The notes: a model not told the origin generated them from the sequence alone. Positions 1 to 10,505 are shown, numbered from the stretch's first letter. The stretch: DNA of 64,000 nt from Spodoptera frugiperda (GCF_023101765.2 NC_064240.1:2790001-2854000), one strand, 5' to 3'. Made by a program: numbers and translations.

Positions 1-130
1 TAGTCTTATATAGAAATTTATATATTTTGAACAAATACCAACACGTTACCCATTCCATATCAATATGTTTATATATCTGCGTATATAAAATATATTATGT
101 AGTAGTAATACATATTCACTATTATTTTTA

Positions 131-482
131 CAACCGCTTGTGAATAGTTATTTAGAAAAAAATACATTTACTTGTAGTCTTCTAAAATAATTGGTGTTCA
201 AAGTACAAGTTATCTGTCTTTACGACAGAGAAACTGCAAAGGTCTCATAGTTTTTGAAGACAGGAGGGAGTAGCACAGAGTATGGGATTCTTACTTTACG
301 AAAACTGTTCTACTGATCACTATCAGCACTAGTATAATGTATAGGGGGCACTAGGTCCCTTAAAATAAACACTAGACATTAATTGTATGGAGGTTCTGTC
401 AAAAATTGATCCTTGTCCACAGATTTTGGAATAATTTCGGCCTTAAATGGACCAATGTAATGTTTCTATTCACAAGCGGTTG
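131..482. mobile_element. Putative MITE bounded by 17-bp perfect inverted repeats
   Basis: CAACCGCTTGTGAATAG at 131-147 is repeated perfectly in inverse at 466-482. The 352-bp interior is AT-rich and non-coding. This fits a small non-autonomous DNA transposon, but no target-site duplication is obvious and no second copy was seen in the window. Confidence 0.45.
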
Positions 483-1008
483 TCAAAACCTTTCCATATA
501 AATGTATAACACCTAAATGTTCAAATAACGTGTATTGAGCTCTAGGGGCCAATAAGAAACGAGCGAAAGACATGCGTTTGCGCAGAAATATCGAAAGTTT
601 CAGAAAATGTGTCGATTCCTTACAGTTTAGGCACATAAAGAAATGTTTTTTTTTTTTTTCTATTGTTTCGTTTTATTTGAAAACTTTTATTTACTGATTA
701 TAAGCTACAGAAATATGGCAGATTATATTGAAGTTTTTGAATACTTAAAACCCACTGTATGAATCGAAACATTTTCTGGATTATTATCACGCCTTTATCC
801 TAAATCCTAAGCATTAGATAAATACAATACCATGTACTATACCTACCTACATAATGTACGTAACCATTTTAAATAAAAAAATATTTAATTTGACCTACCT
901 ATCTCTCTATTTTCTATTGTCCAGTTAATATGAAATAAAACCCAAAGATTCCTTGAAAATTAATAATTAAAAATACAACATTTTAACAAATTCAAATGTA
1001 TTTATTTT
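483..1008. other. AT-rich non-coding stretch
   Basis: No open frame, repeat family or RNA gene could be recognised. It contains a T-run near 648-659 and little else. Confidence 0.5.
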
Positions 1009-1165
1009 CAAAGTCAAAGCATTTATTTCAATTCCTTAATTAGGCACTTTTGAAACGTCATATTGAATTGTCCGTCAGTCTGTCTGTCAGTGAAGCTAGG
1101 TGCTCGTTCCAGTGTAGCTTCGAATGAAGAAGAATGAGTAAGAAACTCAATCGTTAATTTTGAAA
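1009..1165 (-). mobile_element. LINE 3'-end fragment (TTTGAC-tail family)
   Basis: The stretch closely matches 56948-57130, including the shared blocks GGCACTTTTGAAACGTCA, TTGAATTGTCCGTCAGTCTG and GAAGCTAGGTGCTCGTTCC. In the better copy the family starts on the plus strand with TCAAAG hexamers, so the sense strand is minus and the hexamers are the 3' tail. This copy is a 5'-truncated non-coding fragment with only about one tail unit. Confidence 0.65.
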
Positions 1166-1318
1166 AATAAATGTGTTTTTACAGTCTCACTGAAACAATT
1201 TGCCACAAGTGAAAATTTTGTTCTTAAAATTATGGTAGGTATACCAAGTATCACTAATATGTCCTTGGTATGTACAATATTTAAAACTTCCTAGCTAACA
1301 AGGTAGCCAAATAAATAT

Positions 1319-1483
1319 CCACCACAGACGGGGCCCAGTAGAGCTGATGCCTGATACAGAGCTGCGGACTACCTAGCGGGTTTACCGGGGCTCCGGGTCG
1401 AAAAACAGGAGTAGGAACGGGGTGGTCTTTATTCAGTTAGAGTCTGACACTCCCTCTCGCCTCGCCCAAGGCGATTTTCCCCC
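1319..1483 (+). mobile_element. R1-tail repeat, long copy without A-run
   Basis: The copy starts upstream of the usual boundary: GATGCCTGATACAGAGCTGC is also found in the long copy at 46.9 kb. It then runs through GTTTACCGGGGCTCCGG and GTCTGACACTCCCTCTCGCC and stops within the C-run just before the A-tail. Confidence 0.7.
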
Positions 1484-1489
1484 GATCTT

Positions 1490-2510
1490 CGATACATCAT
1501 CGAATTATTTGTTTCCGTGAGAAAATAAAAAATCGTGTATATTATTTTAAAATTGTCTACAAGAAGGACATTGAAATAAAAAATACTCATCCATCCTATT
1601 ATAGAAGAATACTTTTTCAAGGACAAAACATAAAACAAACAGTTTTATGTCATTGTAACAATCAGATCAATACGAGAAATGCGAGGTGCAGCGCACAGTT
1701 CCCACGATTACAAAGAAAAACCTTAATAAAATATTTATGCAATGCGGTAGTCGTATTATACTGAATGTACCTACAATAAAAAGATGCTTGAATTTTCACA
1801 TTCCTAATAAATGTTTCTTTTTAAATTCGTTGTAATTCTGGGATAATCTTCAGAAGTAGGTATATTGCATAGGCACATTTTATATGTGAAATAATTATAA
1901 AATAGTAGTAATTTAGCTTCTCAGCAATAGCGGGTGTTACATAAGTACCTATGTTTTTCCAGAATGTAATCTAATCTGTGTATAATAGATACCTACTTTC
2001 AGTAAATTGTGCGTAAAGGAGTAGTACATCTCTAAAAATTTTCATATTATAATATAGTAGGATGTAGAACGTATATTTAGGCCATATAAGCCCATATAGG
2101 CATATACTAACGCCGTTTTAGCTAGGCACCTAACTACTTGTACTTGATATACAGGTCCAAGATTCATTCAGTTGTAAATTCTTAATTTACATAACTAGGT
2201 ATAAATAAAGTCGGTTTGCCGTCTATGTCAGCTAGCTTTAAAGAAACTAGTATTTTAATTTGTACTGCCACATCGACCACATGGCAATGCGGTGGCAACC
2301 AGTCCGTTCACACGTACATAATTGTCTGCCAGCAATGTTTTACTTATTGATTTATCGATTCCATGTGCTCCAAACATTGTGGCTTGGCTACGCTTTTTAT
2401 TTCTGATGAAAAATTTTATGAGTTTGTGTGGTTGAGTTTCCACCATTGGGCGACCACCAGTTGGTAATATAATCTTATGTTTATGATGTTCTGTAGCTAG
2501 GTAGGCACCA
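1490..2510. other. AT-rich non-coding stretch
   Basis: Nothing recognisable. Open frames here are short and have no protein-like composition. Confidence 0.45.
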
Positions 2511-2515
2511 GAATC

Positions 2516-2668
2516 TGGAGCTGCGGACAACGTAAAAGGTTATCGGGGTTTCGGCTCAAAGCAGGACAAGGAACGAGGTAGTTTTTAGTCAGTAAGAGTG
2601 TGACACTCCCTCTCGCCTCACCCAAGGCGGGAGAAGACATGGGATGATTTTTCCCCTTTAAAAAAAAG
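2516..2668 (+). mobile_element. R1-tail repeat with A-tail
   Basis: The copy starts at the common boundary GGAGCTGCGGAC. It contains the CTCTCGCCT / AGGCGGGAG hairpin and ends in CCCCTTT followed by an A-run. One of the best-preserved short copies. Confidence 0.75.
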
Positions 2669-2941
2669 GTAGGCATGTTTCGTCTCAAATGCTGCTGTTT
2701 ATCAACTGATTTAGGTATGTAACTAACCGAAGTAGGTACCTACCAAAACAAAACAATACCCAACTGATGCATTATATCTAACCTACTCAAGTTTTGTAGA
2801 TAATCTTAATAACTCCTTGACACACTTTAAGGTACGTAATGTCCATAAATATCTGTTCAAATTCGCAGTTATTTATCAATTGTAGGTACCTACCTAAGAT
2901 AATTTCAAGGAGATTCTGATAGTATGACTACTTAACTATGT

Positions 2942-3170
2942 CTTCTTATTTATATTAGCTTAGCTACTCCCACGCGGTTTTTGGTTTCACACCCGGTTCT
3001 GCTCGGCTCCTAGATTGACCGGTGAAGTGTCTTGTAGCCTATAGCCTTCCTCGTTAAATGGACTATCCAACACAAAAATTCAATCTAATTTAAACCAGTA
3101 GTTTCGGATATTAACGCGATCAAACAAACTTCAGCTTTATACATTAGTAAATATAAAGATTAACATTCAT
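2942..3170. repeat. Degenerate TE-derived repeat (TAGCTACTCCCACGCGG type)
   Basis: The block beginning TAGCTACTCCCACGCGG, with TATAGCCTTCCTCG and later CTTCAGCTTTATA, resembles a common lepidopteran interspersed repeat. A shorter relative beginning TAGCTATTCCCGCGTGG lies at 35041. Non-coding; the class is not determined. Confidence 0.45.
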
Positions 3171-3419
3171 GTACCTTAATATTAAATATTTAATAATACG
3201 TTAAGGTACTTAGTTGCTATTTGGTTTGACTTTGTAAAGAGTAAAGTACCTTAGGTATTTGTTCCTCCAAGGTGACTGGATGTCAGTGTACGATTGTAAT
3301 CATGTAACTATTGTGCAACTTGAAGATACTGAGAGTAGACATTGTTCGGTTTGTAAAGATGTTGATAAGTTGGGCGCTTGTAGAATCTGTACAGATATTT
3401 GGTTTACAGGTACAAACAT

Positions 3420-3635
3420 GTTTCGGGATCGACAAAAATGTTCCTGAGTCGGGCAAAACTTTACTGGGCTTTGTTCGACTTTTCGAAAATTTCTCCCTAG
3501 TAGCGAGTCTAAAATTGTTCCCAGAATGTACAGGACAATACGCTCACCCCTATAACATGTGACTAATAACAAAAATGGTGAAAATCGGGTGTACATTGTA
3601 CACTGTCATTACATGTCATAATGACCTCTGCCTAA
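3420..3635 (+). mobile_element. tRNA-derived SINE (Leu-like family), degenerate
   Basis: Shares GAGTCGGGCAAA, CTTTTCGAAAATTTCTC, GGCTCACCCCTATAACATG-like and ATGACCTCTGCCTA blocks with the better copies at 15345-15613 and 38057-38255. The tRNA-like head is lost or decayed. Confidence 0.6.
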
Positions 3636-3815
3636 GTTCCTATTATCATAAGATGTCGAGCCACGGAGAGAACTAGAGCAACGCTCTGTTATCGGACGTC
3701 AACCCCTTGAAACAACTTCCAGTCCAGATAACTGAGGTCTAGACGTAGAACTAGAGAGCAGGAGGTACTTATAAATGTGTTCAACTTAAGTCGTACTAAG
3801 CCAAACTGGCCAAAG

Positions 3816-4112
3816 ACTTTTTTTTATGAAACAAGCCGGTAAACGAGCAGACGTATCACCTGATGGTTAGCAATCGCCGCCGCTCATGGACACTTGAAAC
3901 ACCAGAGGCGTTACAAGTGCGTTGCCGGCTTTTTGGGGGTTAGGAATTTAAGGGTTGTTGTTCGGGAAGATTGGGAAGGGGGGAATTGGGCCTCCGGTAA
4001 CCACACTTACACAACGCAAGCGTTGTTTCACGTCGGTTTTCTGTGAGGCCGTGGTATCACTCCGGTCGAGCCGGCCCAGCAGTGCCGAAGCATGGCTCTC
4101 TCACACTTATTC
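3816..4112 (-). mobile_element. AAGTGTGGGAG repeat, near full length
   Basis: The sense strand is minus: the 5' end is at about 4112 (plus strand TCTCTCACACTTA) and the A-tail appears as the T-run at 3819-3826. It contains the family landmarks CGAGCAGACGTATCACCTGA, TAGCAATCGCCGCCGC, GCGTTGCCGGCTTTTTGGGG and GGCCGTGGTATCACTCCGG. It lies immediately upstream of the first visible exon of the membrane-protein gene, about 210 bp from its start codon, so it may form part of that gene's promoter or 5' UTR. Confidence 0.75.
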
Positions 4113-4179
4113 TTAGGTAGGTACAGACCAAAGTTGACCACCTCTGACTGCATCAATTATTCGTGAGACGCCGTCCACA

Positions 4180-4191
4180 ATGAATCGATAG
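4180..4191 (+). promoter_or_regulatory. Possible upstream micro-ORF (Met-Asn-Arg-stop)
   Basis: An ATG at 4180 opens a three-codon frame ending in TAG, about 130 bp before the chosen start of the membrane-protein gene. If transcription begins upstream, it would act as a uORF. This is inference only. Confidence 0.2.
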
Positions 4192-4322
4192 TGAAATGGG
4201 TCACTGTCATAAACACAGCCGATGCTCACGGACCATTACGCGCGGCCATCAAAGCCAAACGTTATAAATCACTTTATTTTCGAAACATACGTAAACAAGG
4301 ATTTAGACCAAGAAGCTTAAAA

Positions 4323-5251
4323 ATGAAGCACCAGCAAGTCAGTGTGGATTACTGGGCGATGCTAAAGTCTATGCTGATGTATGGAGTCCTGACTGCGCTG
4401 GGCTGGTTGATGCTGAGACTATTCAATGCTGTGTTCTCACTGCCACGGAGGTTGAGGACCCAGCAGGAGAATATACAGGCTACCTTGGAAGAGTTCCAGG
4501 TAGGTTACAAGTTACAAGTTTTTATGTAGATTTATTCAGTGTTAGAACTGAAATTGGTCCTTGATAACTTGAAGTCCATTGCGGAATAGAATGGGTATTA
4601 AGGCAGTACAAATCTGACCACTGCTTTCGTATTCTTATCAGGCGAAGAGGTTTTTTCACCCTTAAAAAAAAAAGCCGAAGAGGTTTCATATTATAAGTCT
4701 TAAGTTTTTAACTTAAAATCCTCAGACAGGCACTTTTAATACGTCAAAATAATTGAATATTGTCTATAAGTCGGTTTGTCAGTTAAGATGCGTACTTGTT
4801 CCTAAATGAAAATTAAAGTTTCAGGATTAATCTAAGGACAATTCTTATTAAATGTAGATAGGTGCTAAGTTCTGCAATCGTCTGATAATATGATGTCTAC
4901 GTTATAGCTTTTCATTTGTTTCTATTATAAGTATTTGTACTATTCATTCGAAAGAGACGTGCTGAAAAAAATTAATAGGTAATCAAAATAAGGCTCGAAG
5001 CCCATCTGTAGGTACTTATAATTCTTAATGTCAATATTTTACAGCGACGATATCCAGACCTGAACGTGACGGAAGATGACATTAAAAACGCTGAGAAAGA
5101 ACTGGAAGAGTGGAACAAAGAAATGGACGAAAAACTTAAAAATAAGGAACAGGCCGGCAAAACTAAATGTGAGATAGATGGCGTCTGTGAGAAATGTGAC
5201 GAACCGGTCGGAAACCCCAAAGAAGGTTCAGAAGAGAAGAAAACTAAATAA
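4323..5251 (+). CDS. Two-exon gene: small single-pass membrane protein, unknown function
   Basis: The coding exons are 4323-4499 and 5045-5251, joined in phase 0 across a 545-bp intron that starts GTAGGT and ends TTTTACAG. The predicted protein has about 127 residues. Residues about 16-38 form one hydrophobic segment (MYGVLTALGWLMLRLF), followed by basic residues PRRLR. The C-terminal half is strongly charged, rich in Glu and Lys and predicted coiled-coil (EDDIKNAEKELEEWNKEMDE), and carries three Cys in CEIDGVCEKC. An AATAAA signal follows at 5261-5266. I chose ATG 4323 because it is the first in-frame ATG and has A at -3. The frame stays open back to 4164 without another ATG, so coding from an upstream exon is possible and would lengthen the N-terminus. 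The arrangement suggests an organelle or ER membrane anchor with a soluble tail. I do not recognise the family. Confidence 0.75.
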
Positions 5252-5260
5252 TGTCTAGCA

Positions 5261-5266
5261 AATAAA
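5261..5266 (+). terminator. Polyadenylation signal AATAAA
   Basis: The canonical hexamer lies 10 bp after the TAA of the membrane-protein gene, at a spacing that suits a short 3' UTR. Confidence 0.55.
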
Positions 5267-5354
5267 GTAATCAGATGTTTATTCTTCAAGTTAACTAGAG
5301 ATAGATACCTAAAATGTATTCATAATATTATTATTATTTCTTGAATTAGTAAAA

Positions 5355-5580
5355 TAATTTAACTAAAAAATCACGGTTTACTCATGAAAACCTCTACTAG
5401 TTTCGAGTCACAGGAGGCTGCGTTACGTCGCCACGTCTGCGCACGCTGCTCATGATAAAGAGTCCTTCTGAAACTCGAAACCAGTAGAACCTTTCCCGGT
5501 TAATGTACGTGAGAAAACAGTGTTTTTTTTTTTGTTAATTTAGTATGTCTCACGTTGTTATTATAAAAATATATCTAGTA
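5355..5580. mobile_element. Hairpin MITE, AATCACGGTTTACTC family
   Basis: Foldback arms are visible: CTACTAGTTTCGAGT near 5393 against ACTCGAAACCAGTAG near 5475. Outer parts AACTAAAAAATCACGG and TTAATTTAGTATGTCTCACG are shared with copies at 25565-25730 and 33095-33265. About 220 bp, non-coding, just downstream of the membrane-protein gene. Confidence 0.6.
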
Positions 5581-5599
5581 AAATAATTGTTAAGGTAGA

Positions 5600-6870
5600 T
5601 AGATGAAGCAAACATGCTTCATGCCTACAAATCCAGATGACATTGCATTGGAAATGTCGAAATTACCACCTTACATGTAAGTACTTGTTATAATAATTAT
5701 ATCGTTAGTATAAAACGCAGAATGTTTACTTAAAACGCAGTATTTTATCTTAAACCATAGTCATTATTTTAAATTCACTGTCTTTATTTTGAAGACGCGT
5801 TATTGCTTGTTGATATATAATATAGTTATTGTACTCGAGCGCCAGATGGCACCCTTGGCGTTTTAAGTCTACTCTGTTCAATAATTTACGTGAAATTATC
5901 ATGGGTGTGAAAAACAATATATTCTTTATTGAAGGGTTCTCTTAATCTGTTAAACATTGCCAAACAAATTGTAGTATTACAAGAATGATTGCATCAGCCG
6001 TATCTATTAAACCATATTTTTTAATACATGGGTTAGTAATCTAAGCAATTTAAGTACATAAAACTCAAATACTCATCTTTATCTAATGCCCATAACATTG
6101 ACTTATAGTGTGATACATTCATAGTACTTAATTTAATATTCTTTTAACTATTTTAAGCATCAACAACGAAGATTCACTTCTATATTTATCAATTATAATT
6201 ATCCTTATTTACACAATGTTGTTTTCTTAAGATACTGCGCGAAGTTTATTTCTAGATTATTTCCTCTTACTTACAAAACATTTGTGATGCATTTGCGTTT
6301 GACTATATTAAAATAAAAAGCAGATAAACATGCTACGTGACATATGATAAGTAGCACGAAATGTTATGATAGGCCCGATGACAACTTAGTTTTACTTAAA
6401 ATAAAATAGTTTCGTTAACGTTTTTAAACGACAAAATAATGTAAAATTGTGTTCTCAAATAACAATAAGAGGCAATGTAGGTATAAGAATTTAGAGTCAA
6501 AGTCGAATCTTGTGTCCTCAGCACATACACACACACACACACATACTTTACTTCGTAGATTTAAAAAGAGACGCGCGAATACGCACGTATGTGCGCGCCA
6601 ATGCAATGAACGTTAGTAAAGTAAAGTATTGTGGTTCCGCGTTCGTGTATTAACCTACTATGTCTCAGCTGTACGTACACACAATAAAAGTGAAGTCATG
6701 CATCTTAAACATCATAAAATAAACCTGTCTGTACTGGCTTATCAATTATCATTTCCTGACTAATCTACGAACAAAAACGATTGTCTCGATTGCTAATGCG
6801 AATTAACTACTAAACATTATTTCAATAATGATGATCTTAAATGATGGTCTTTTATTCCAAAGTTTATGAG
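5600..6870. other. AT-rich non-coding stretch with a short CA microsatellite
   Basis: A CA-dinucleotide run lies at about 6524-6543. No gene or recognisable repeat otherwise. Confidence 0.45.
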
Positions 6871-6874
6871 TCAT

Positions 6875-7056
6875 TTAAGTGAGGGAGAGCCATGCTTCGG
6901 CACGAATGGGCCAATCGGAGTGATACCACGGCCTCACAGAAAACCGATGTGAAACCGTTTTGTTTCGTTGTGTGAACGAGGTTACTGGAGGCCCAATTAC
7001 CCCCCTTCTTAATCTTCACAATTCCTGATTCCCCAAGAAACCTTAAATTCCTAACT
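6875..7056 (+). mobile_element. AAGTGTGGGAG repeat, 3'-truncated
   Basis: Starts TTAAGTGAGGGAGAGCCATG, followed by ATACCACGGCCTCACAGAAA and GGAGGCCCAATTACCCCCC. It stops at CCTTAAATTCCTAAC, so the A-tailed half is missing. Confidence 0.7.
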
Positions 7057-7477
7057 AAAACAAACTCGTACTAAGCCCTCAGTAGTCTGTGATGTGATGT
7101 GACGTGCTCACTAGAGAATGTACATGAAGCTCACACTCCGATACATGGCAGCTTCAGGCGGTGTGCATGCTCGAATGTAATGCACTTCCTATGTGACGCG
7201 ATATTTAATTAGTGAGTCAGTGAGAATTTTGACGTCCATGTGATTATTGCTACATGGCCTTCAATCACTTAAGGATTAGATGCCTATTGTTAGAACTAAT
7301 GTTTTACGTATGTATTCTGAATTACACTCAACTATTGAAATCACCCGATGTTGTGTACCTACCTTAACAGACTTGCTGGGAGAAATGAAACTACTTATTA
7401 TAAATCCTTAACACGTACGAGTACTAGGTATGAAGTAAGGACCTAGGTCAGATAAAGAAAAAAGACGAATAAGGGTG

Positions 7478-7742
7478 CATTTTTCCACCAGAAATGTGCA
7501 TTACAAAGATACGCCGCCGCAAAGTAGCTGTGCTAGGAAGATGCGCAGCTCAAGTATGCGATGTATCGACAGTAGGGAAGCCATCCATAGCACGCATCTT
7601 TCCATATTAAAAACATAGTTTAGCTGAGTCCGTTTCCACCAGTGCTAAGTTATATGTACCAATAAAGATGATTGGTGGAAGCCAATCGCATCCACAGCAA
7701 CGTAGCATAGCACATCTCTGGTAGAAAACACCCTAAGTCTTA
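7478..7742. mobile_element. Foldback MITE, TTTTCCACCAGA family
   Basis: The left end GGGTGCATTTTTCCACCAGA is mirrored at the right end by TCTCTGGTAGAAAACACCC. The interior shares CAGCAACGTAGCATAGCACA and TGATTGGTGGAAGCCAA with copies at 24017-24352 and 51277-51405. Confidence 0.65.
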
Positions 7743-8310
7743 AATTGTAATATGTAGTACATTTGGTGACAGTGAATACACATCATTGTATAACAAAATG
7801 TAACCACATGCATAGTACTAATGAGATCAAAACAAAACACAGCCGACACACCGGATTGTTTGTTTTTCAATGACAACTGCAGACTCCTTACAGATGTTCG
7901 ACAATAAGTTGTGACTAGTAACTATTGAATCAGCGCCGTGTCGTGGTGACTAATGACTAACTAGCTTCTACGACAAACGTAGTTTATAAAAGGAATGATT
8001 GAATTTAAGTGTGTGAATCACTGATTCTGTGATTCTGTAGTGACGTTTTTATACTAATCGTGGTGTAACAAGTACTATTTTCCCTTTCACGTTTTTGTAA
8101 TAATAAAACATTATTTATCATATTAAATATTATTATTAATAATAAGGATACTAAGTTGATGGCTACTCCAAAATAGACAAAAATAAATGCTAGGTTCTAT
8201 TTTTGAAACACTGCTGCCCGCGCAATCAATACTTAGCTCGAGCACTTGTCTAAATTACACCCGATCAGACGTTCACCCCATGAAATGGAAGTTCCAGTGC
8301 CCATCGATAG

Positions 8311-8598
8311 ATGGCAGTAAACCGAACAATACAAAAGCTCGCGAAACCGGCCCCCCGAGGCGTGGTTCGAAGAGCTTTCACCCCAGCTAAAATTTTATTG
8401 ATCGGTGGCCAGAGTACCAATGCAACAGTAAATACACAGTCGTATTCGGCGTGTTTATTATTATCACTTGAGTTTTCGATAGGAGGAATACGTCCTCGAT
8501 GTATAGATATGTTATCAAGTGCCGGTGCCGTAAACACTGGCAGTAATCAGTCTGTTGCATGGTGCTCTGTCCGTCAGCCGTGCCGATTACTCAATTAG
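8311..8598 (+). other. 95-codon open frame upstream of the 8650 exon, coding status unclear
   Basis: An ATG opens at 8311 and the frame ends at TAG 8596-8598. The block is unique and richer in GC than its flanks. The start context is weak (T at -3), no domain is visible, and an antisense frame overlaps almost all of it (8265-8537). It may simply be 5' UTR or promoter of the exon that follows. Confidence 0.2.
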
Positions 8599-8649
8599 CT
8601 GTGTCGTGATTGGTGATGTGTTGTGGACTGTAATGACGAGCTGCTCATC

Positions 8650-8720
8650 ATGACGAGGTCCAGCTACCGTCCCCTGGTGCCCAGGTCTTCCAACAACTCC
8701 CTGGATAACAGAGATAATGG
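8650..8720 (+). CDS. Candidate first coding exon of an unidentified gene
   Basis: An ATG at 8650 with A at -3 opens 23 codons beginning MTRSSYRPLVPRSSN. The frame runs into a perfect splice donor (GATAATGG followed by GTAAGT at 8721-8726), leaving phase 2. A short hydrophilic, Ser/Arg/Asn-rich N-terminus ahead of a long intron is typical of the first coding exon of insect membrane transporters and receptors, but no family can be named. No matching acceptor exon was found downstream in the window, so the rest of the gene could lie well beyond 64 kb or the call could be wrong. Confidence 0.4.
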
Positions 8721-9483
8721 GTAAGTGGTTAATTGTTGTCATTCATTAAGTTGTTTATTATTTTTGCTTTTATTTATTACTTGCTTTTTACAATTACTTG
8801 ATAAGGTCTGTTGGTAATTATTTAATTGTTTAAAAAAATTACGTTTAGCTTGGACTTGTGAGTGTATATTATAATTTTAATTTCTTAGTCTCCGAACTGT
8901 CAGATGATAATTTGGAGTAGAGTATCTGAGTACATTCCTTACTTCAATTACTGAGGTAGAAATATTTCAACGTGATTCAAAATCAGGTTTGGCAAAGGCT
9001 TGCTTTTAAGGAATGCTCTCATTAAATCCAGTTCGTTTGGAGATAAAATTTTGGAATGTTTAGTACAACTTATTTTTATCTCAGCACCCTGTGGCACCCA
9101 CCTTCTGTTATGTGACAAAGGAATCTTACTTAGGTACATATTATTTAATGGTTTATTAAATCTAGAAAAGCAACTCCGTGTATAGGTAAATGTATGTACT
9201 ATGATTCTTTTTTAAATCTTTGACATGTGGTCATTGATTTAACGTTATTTCTTTTTTAGTTATGTTTTTAACGTTTATTTAAACTAGACAAGTGGACAGT
9301 CTATTTTGTGATTGTGTCGTAATATTGATAGTAGTTATAGAGATGCTGTTAAGTTAGTTTGAGAACTTAGATAGAGATTAAGATTTATCGCTTAATTTAT
9401 TTAGATTCGTTTGTTTCTCCACTTAGACTCAAAAAAATTAATATTTCTTCACATCAAGTAGCAATAAAATCTAAAGGAAAAAT

Positions 9484-9541
9484 AGGCTCACCCCTATAAC
9501 AAGAAACTTAGTACAACTGGTGAAAAGTGGGGAATACTACG
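9484..9541 (+). mobile_element. Fragment of the Leu-like tRNA SINE
   Basis: GGCTCACCCCTATAACAAG...GTGAAAAGTGGGG matches the middle of the SINE copies at 15.4 and 38.1 kb. It is directly abutted by an R1-tail repeat at 9548. Confidence 0.5.
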
Positions 9542-9547
9542 AAGGCA

Positions 9548-9673
9548 CGATCATCCAAAGATTCTCCCGCCTTGGGTGACTGGAGAGAGGGAGTATTAGA
9601 CTCTTATTGACTAAAGCTACCCCTTTCCTACTCCTGCTCATCAAGCAGCCCCGGTAACCCGTTAGGTAGGCCG
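9548..9673 (-). mobile_element. R1-tail repeat, diverged
   Basis: Inverse orientation: GATCATCCAAAGATTCTCCC, CGCCTTGGGTGA, GACTCTTATTGACTAAA, then CCCGGTAACCCGTTAGGTAG. It lacks the T-run that would represent the A-tail. Confidence 0.65.
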
Positions 9674-10000
9674 TACCATTATGTATACACCCTGCTTAGG
9701 TGTCTTTTCTTTGGATAAAAGGTGTAATTCAGATGATGAAAAATACAAACAATTTTTCGTCAGAATATAAAAATAAGCACCTAACAGGATTTTCACTAAC
9801 AATGACGCAACTCGGTTCTTTCTTAGCAGAGGTAGGTACTAGGTATGATACACGTAGTAATTAACTACGTACGTACCTATATAATAACAATGACGCACTG
9901 ATATAAGGAAAAGAATAGATCTAAGTATCTAACAATGACCTAAGAACTACATTAGGTATTTACTTAGCTACGTTTAGTCCGATTATATGTAGTTACTTAG

Positions 10001-10130
10001 TTTTTTTTAATGTGGAAAATGAAATGACACCTTTCGTTCTGAGTAAGGCGAGAGGGAGTGTCAGACTTACTGACAAAGAACCACTCCCTTCCAACTGCGA
10101 TCAGCGTTATCCACGGAGTCCCAAAACACC
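10001..10130 (-). mobile_element. R1-tail repeat, degenerate
   Basis: The T-run at 10001-10008 is followed by GGCGAGAGGGAGTGTCAGAC and a decayed remainder. Confidence 0.6.
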
Positions 10131-10216
10131 AGAGAGATTACAATTGTCTTTTAGAGTTTAGGATTTAATGGAGTCCTTATGTCTGTTGACAAAAAATACC
10201 TCTCCACAAGTCTACC

Positions 10217-10383
10217 TTTTTTATGGGGAAATTCATCCAATGACTTCTCTCGCCTTAAGTGAGGCGAGAGGGAGTGTCAGACTCTTACAGTACTACTCTT
10301 ACTGCCTGCTTTTCGAACCGGAGCTCCGGTAAACCCGCTAGGGAGTCCGCAACTCCCGATCAGGCATCACCCCTACAGCTGTG
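10217..10383 (-). mobile_element. R1-tail repeat, long copy, left half of a head-to-head pair
   Basis: Reads TTCATCCAATGACTTCTCTC, GGCGAGAGGGAGTGTCAGAC, CCGGTAAACCCGCTAGGGAG. It continues past the usual 5' boundary into GATCAGGCATCACCCCTAC, which is the reverse complement of the linker seen in the 46.9-kb copy. Confidence 0.7.
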
Positions 10384-10505
10384 GGCTACCCAGCGGATTT
10401 ACCGGGGCTCCAGTTTGAAAATCAGGAGTAGGAACGAGTGGTTTTTAGTCACTAAGAGTAAGTATGACCTTTTCGCCTCGCACAAGATGATACCCCCCCT
10501 TTAAA
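10384..10505 (+). mobile_element. R1-tail repeat, right half of a head-to-head pair
   Basis: CTACCCAGCGGATTTACCGG, AGCAGGAGTAGGAACG-like and the CTCGCACAAG hairpin region in plus orientation, with the C-run and a short A-run at the end. It directly abuts the inverse copy on its left. Confidence 0.65.

Noticed and set aside
4191..4322. Start of the membrane-protein gene at GTG 4191
   Set aside because: GTG is not a normal start in insects. The in-frame ATG at 4323 has A at -3. The upstream part is open but could be 5' UTR or continue an upstream exon.
4972..5289. 105-residue minus-strand ORF over exon 2 of the membrane-protein gene
   Set aside because: Shadow of the Glu/Lys-rich coding exon, read as a Ser/Phe/Leu-rich antisense frame.
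6524..6543. CA dinucleotide run
   Set aside because: Too short to be noteworthy beyond an ordinary microsatellite.
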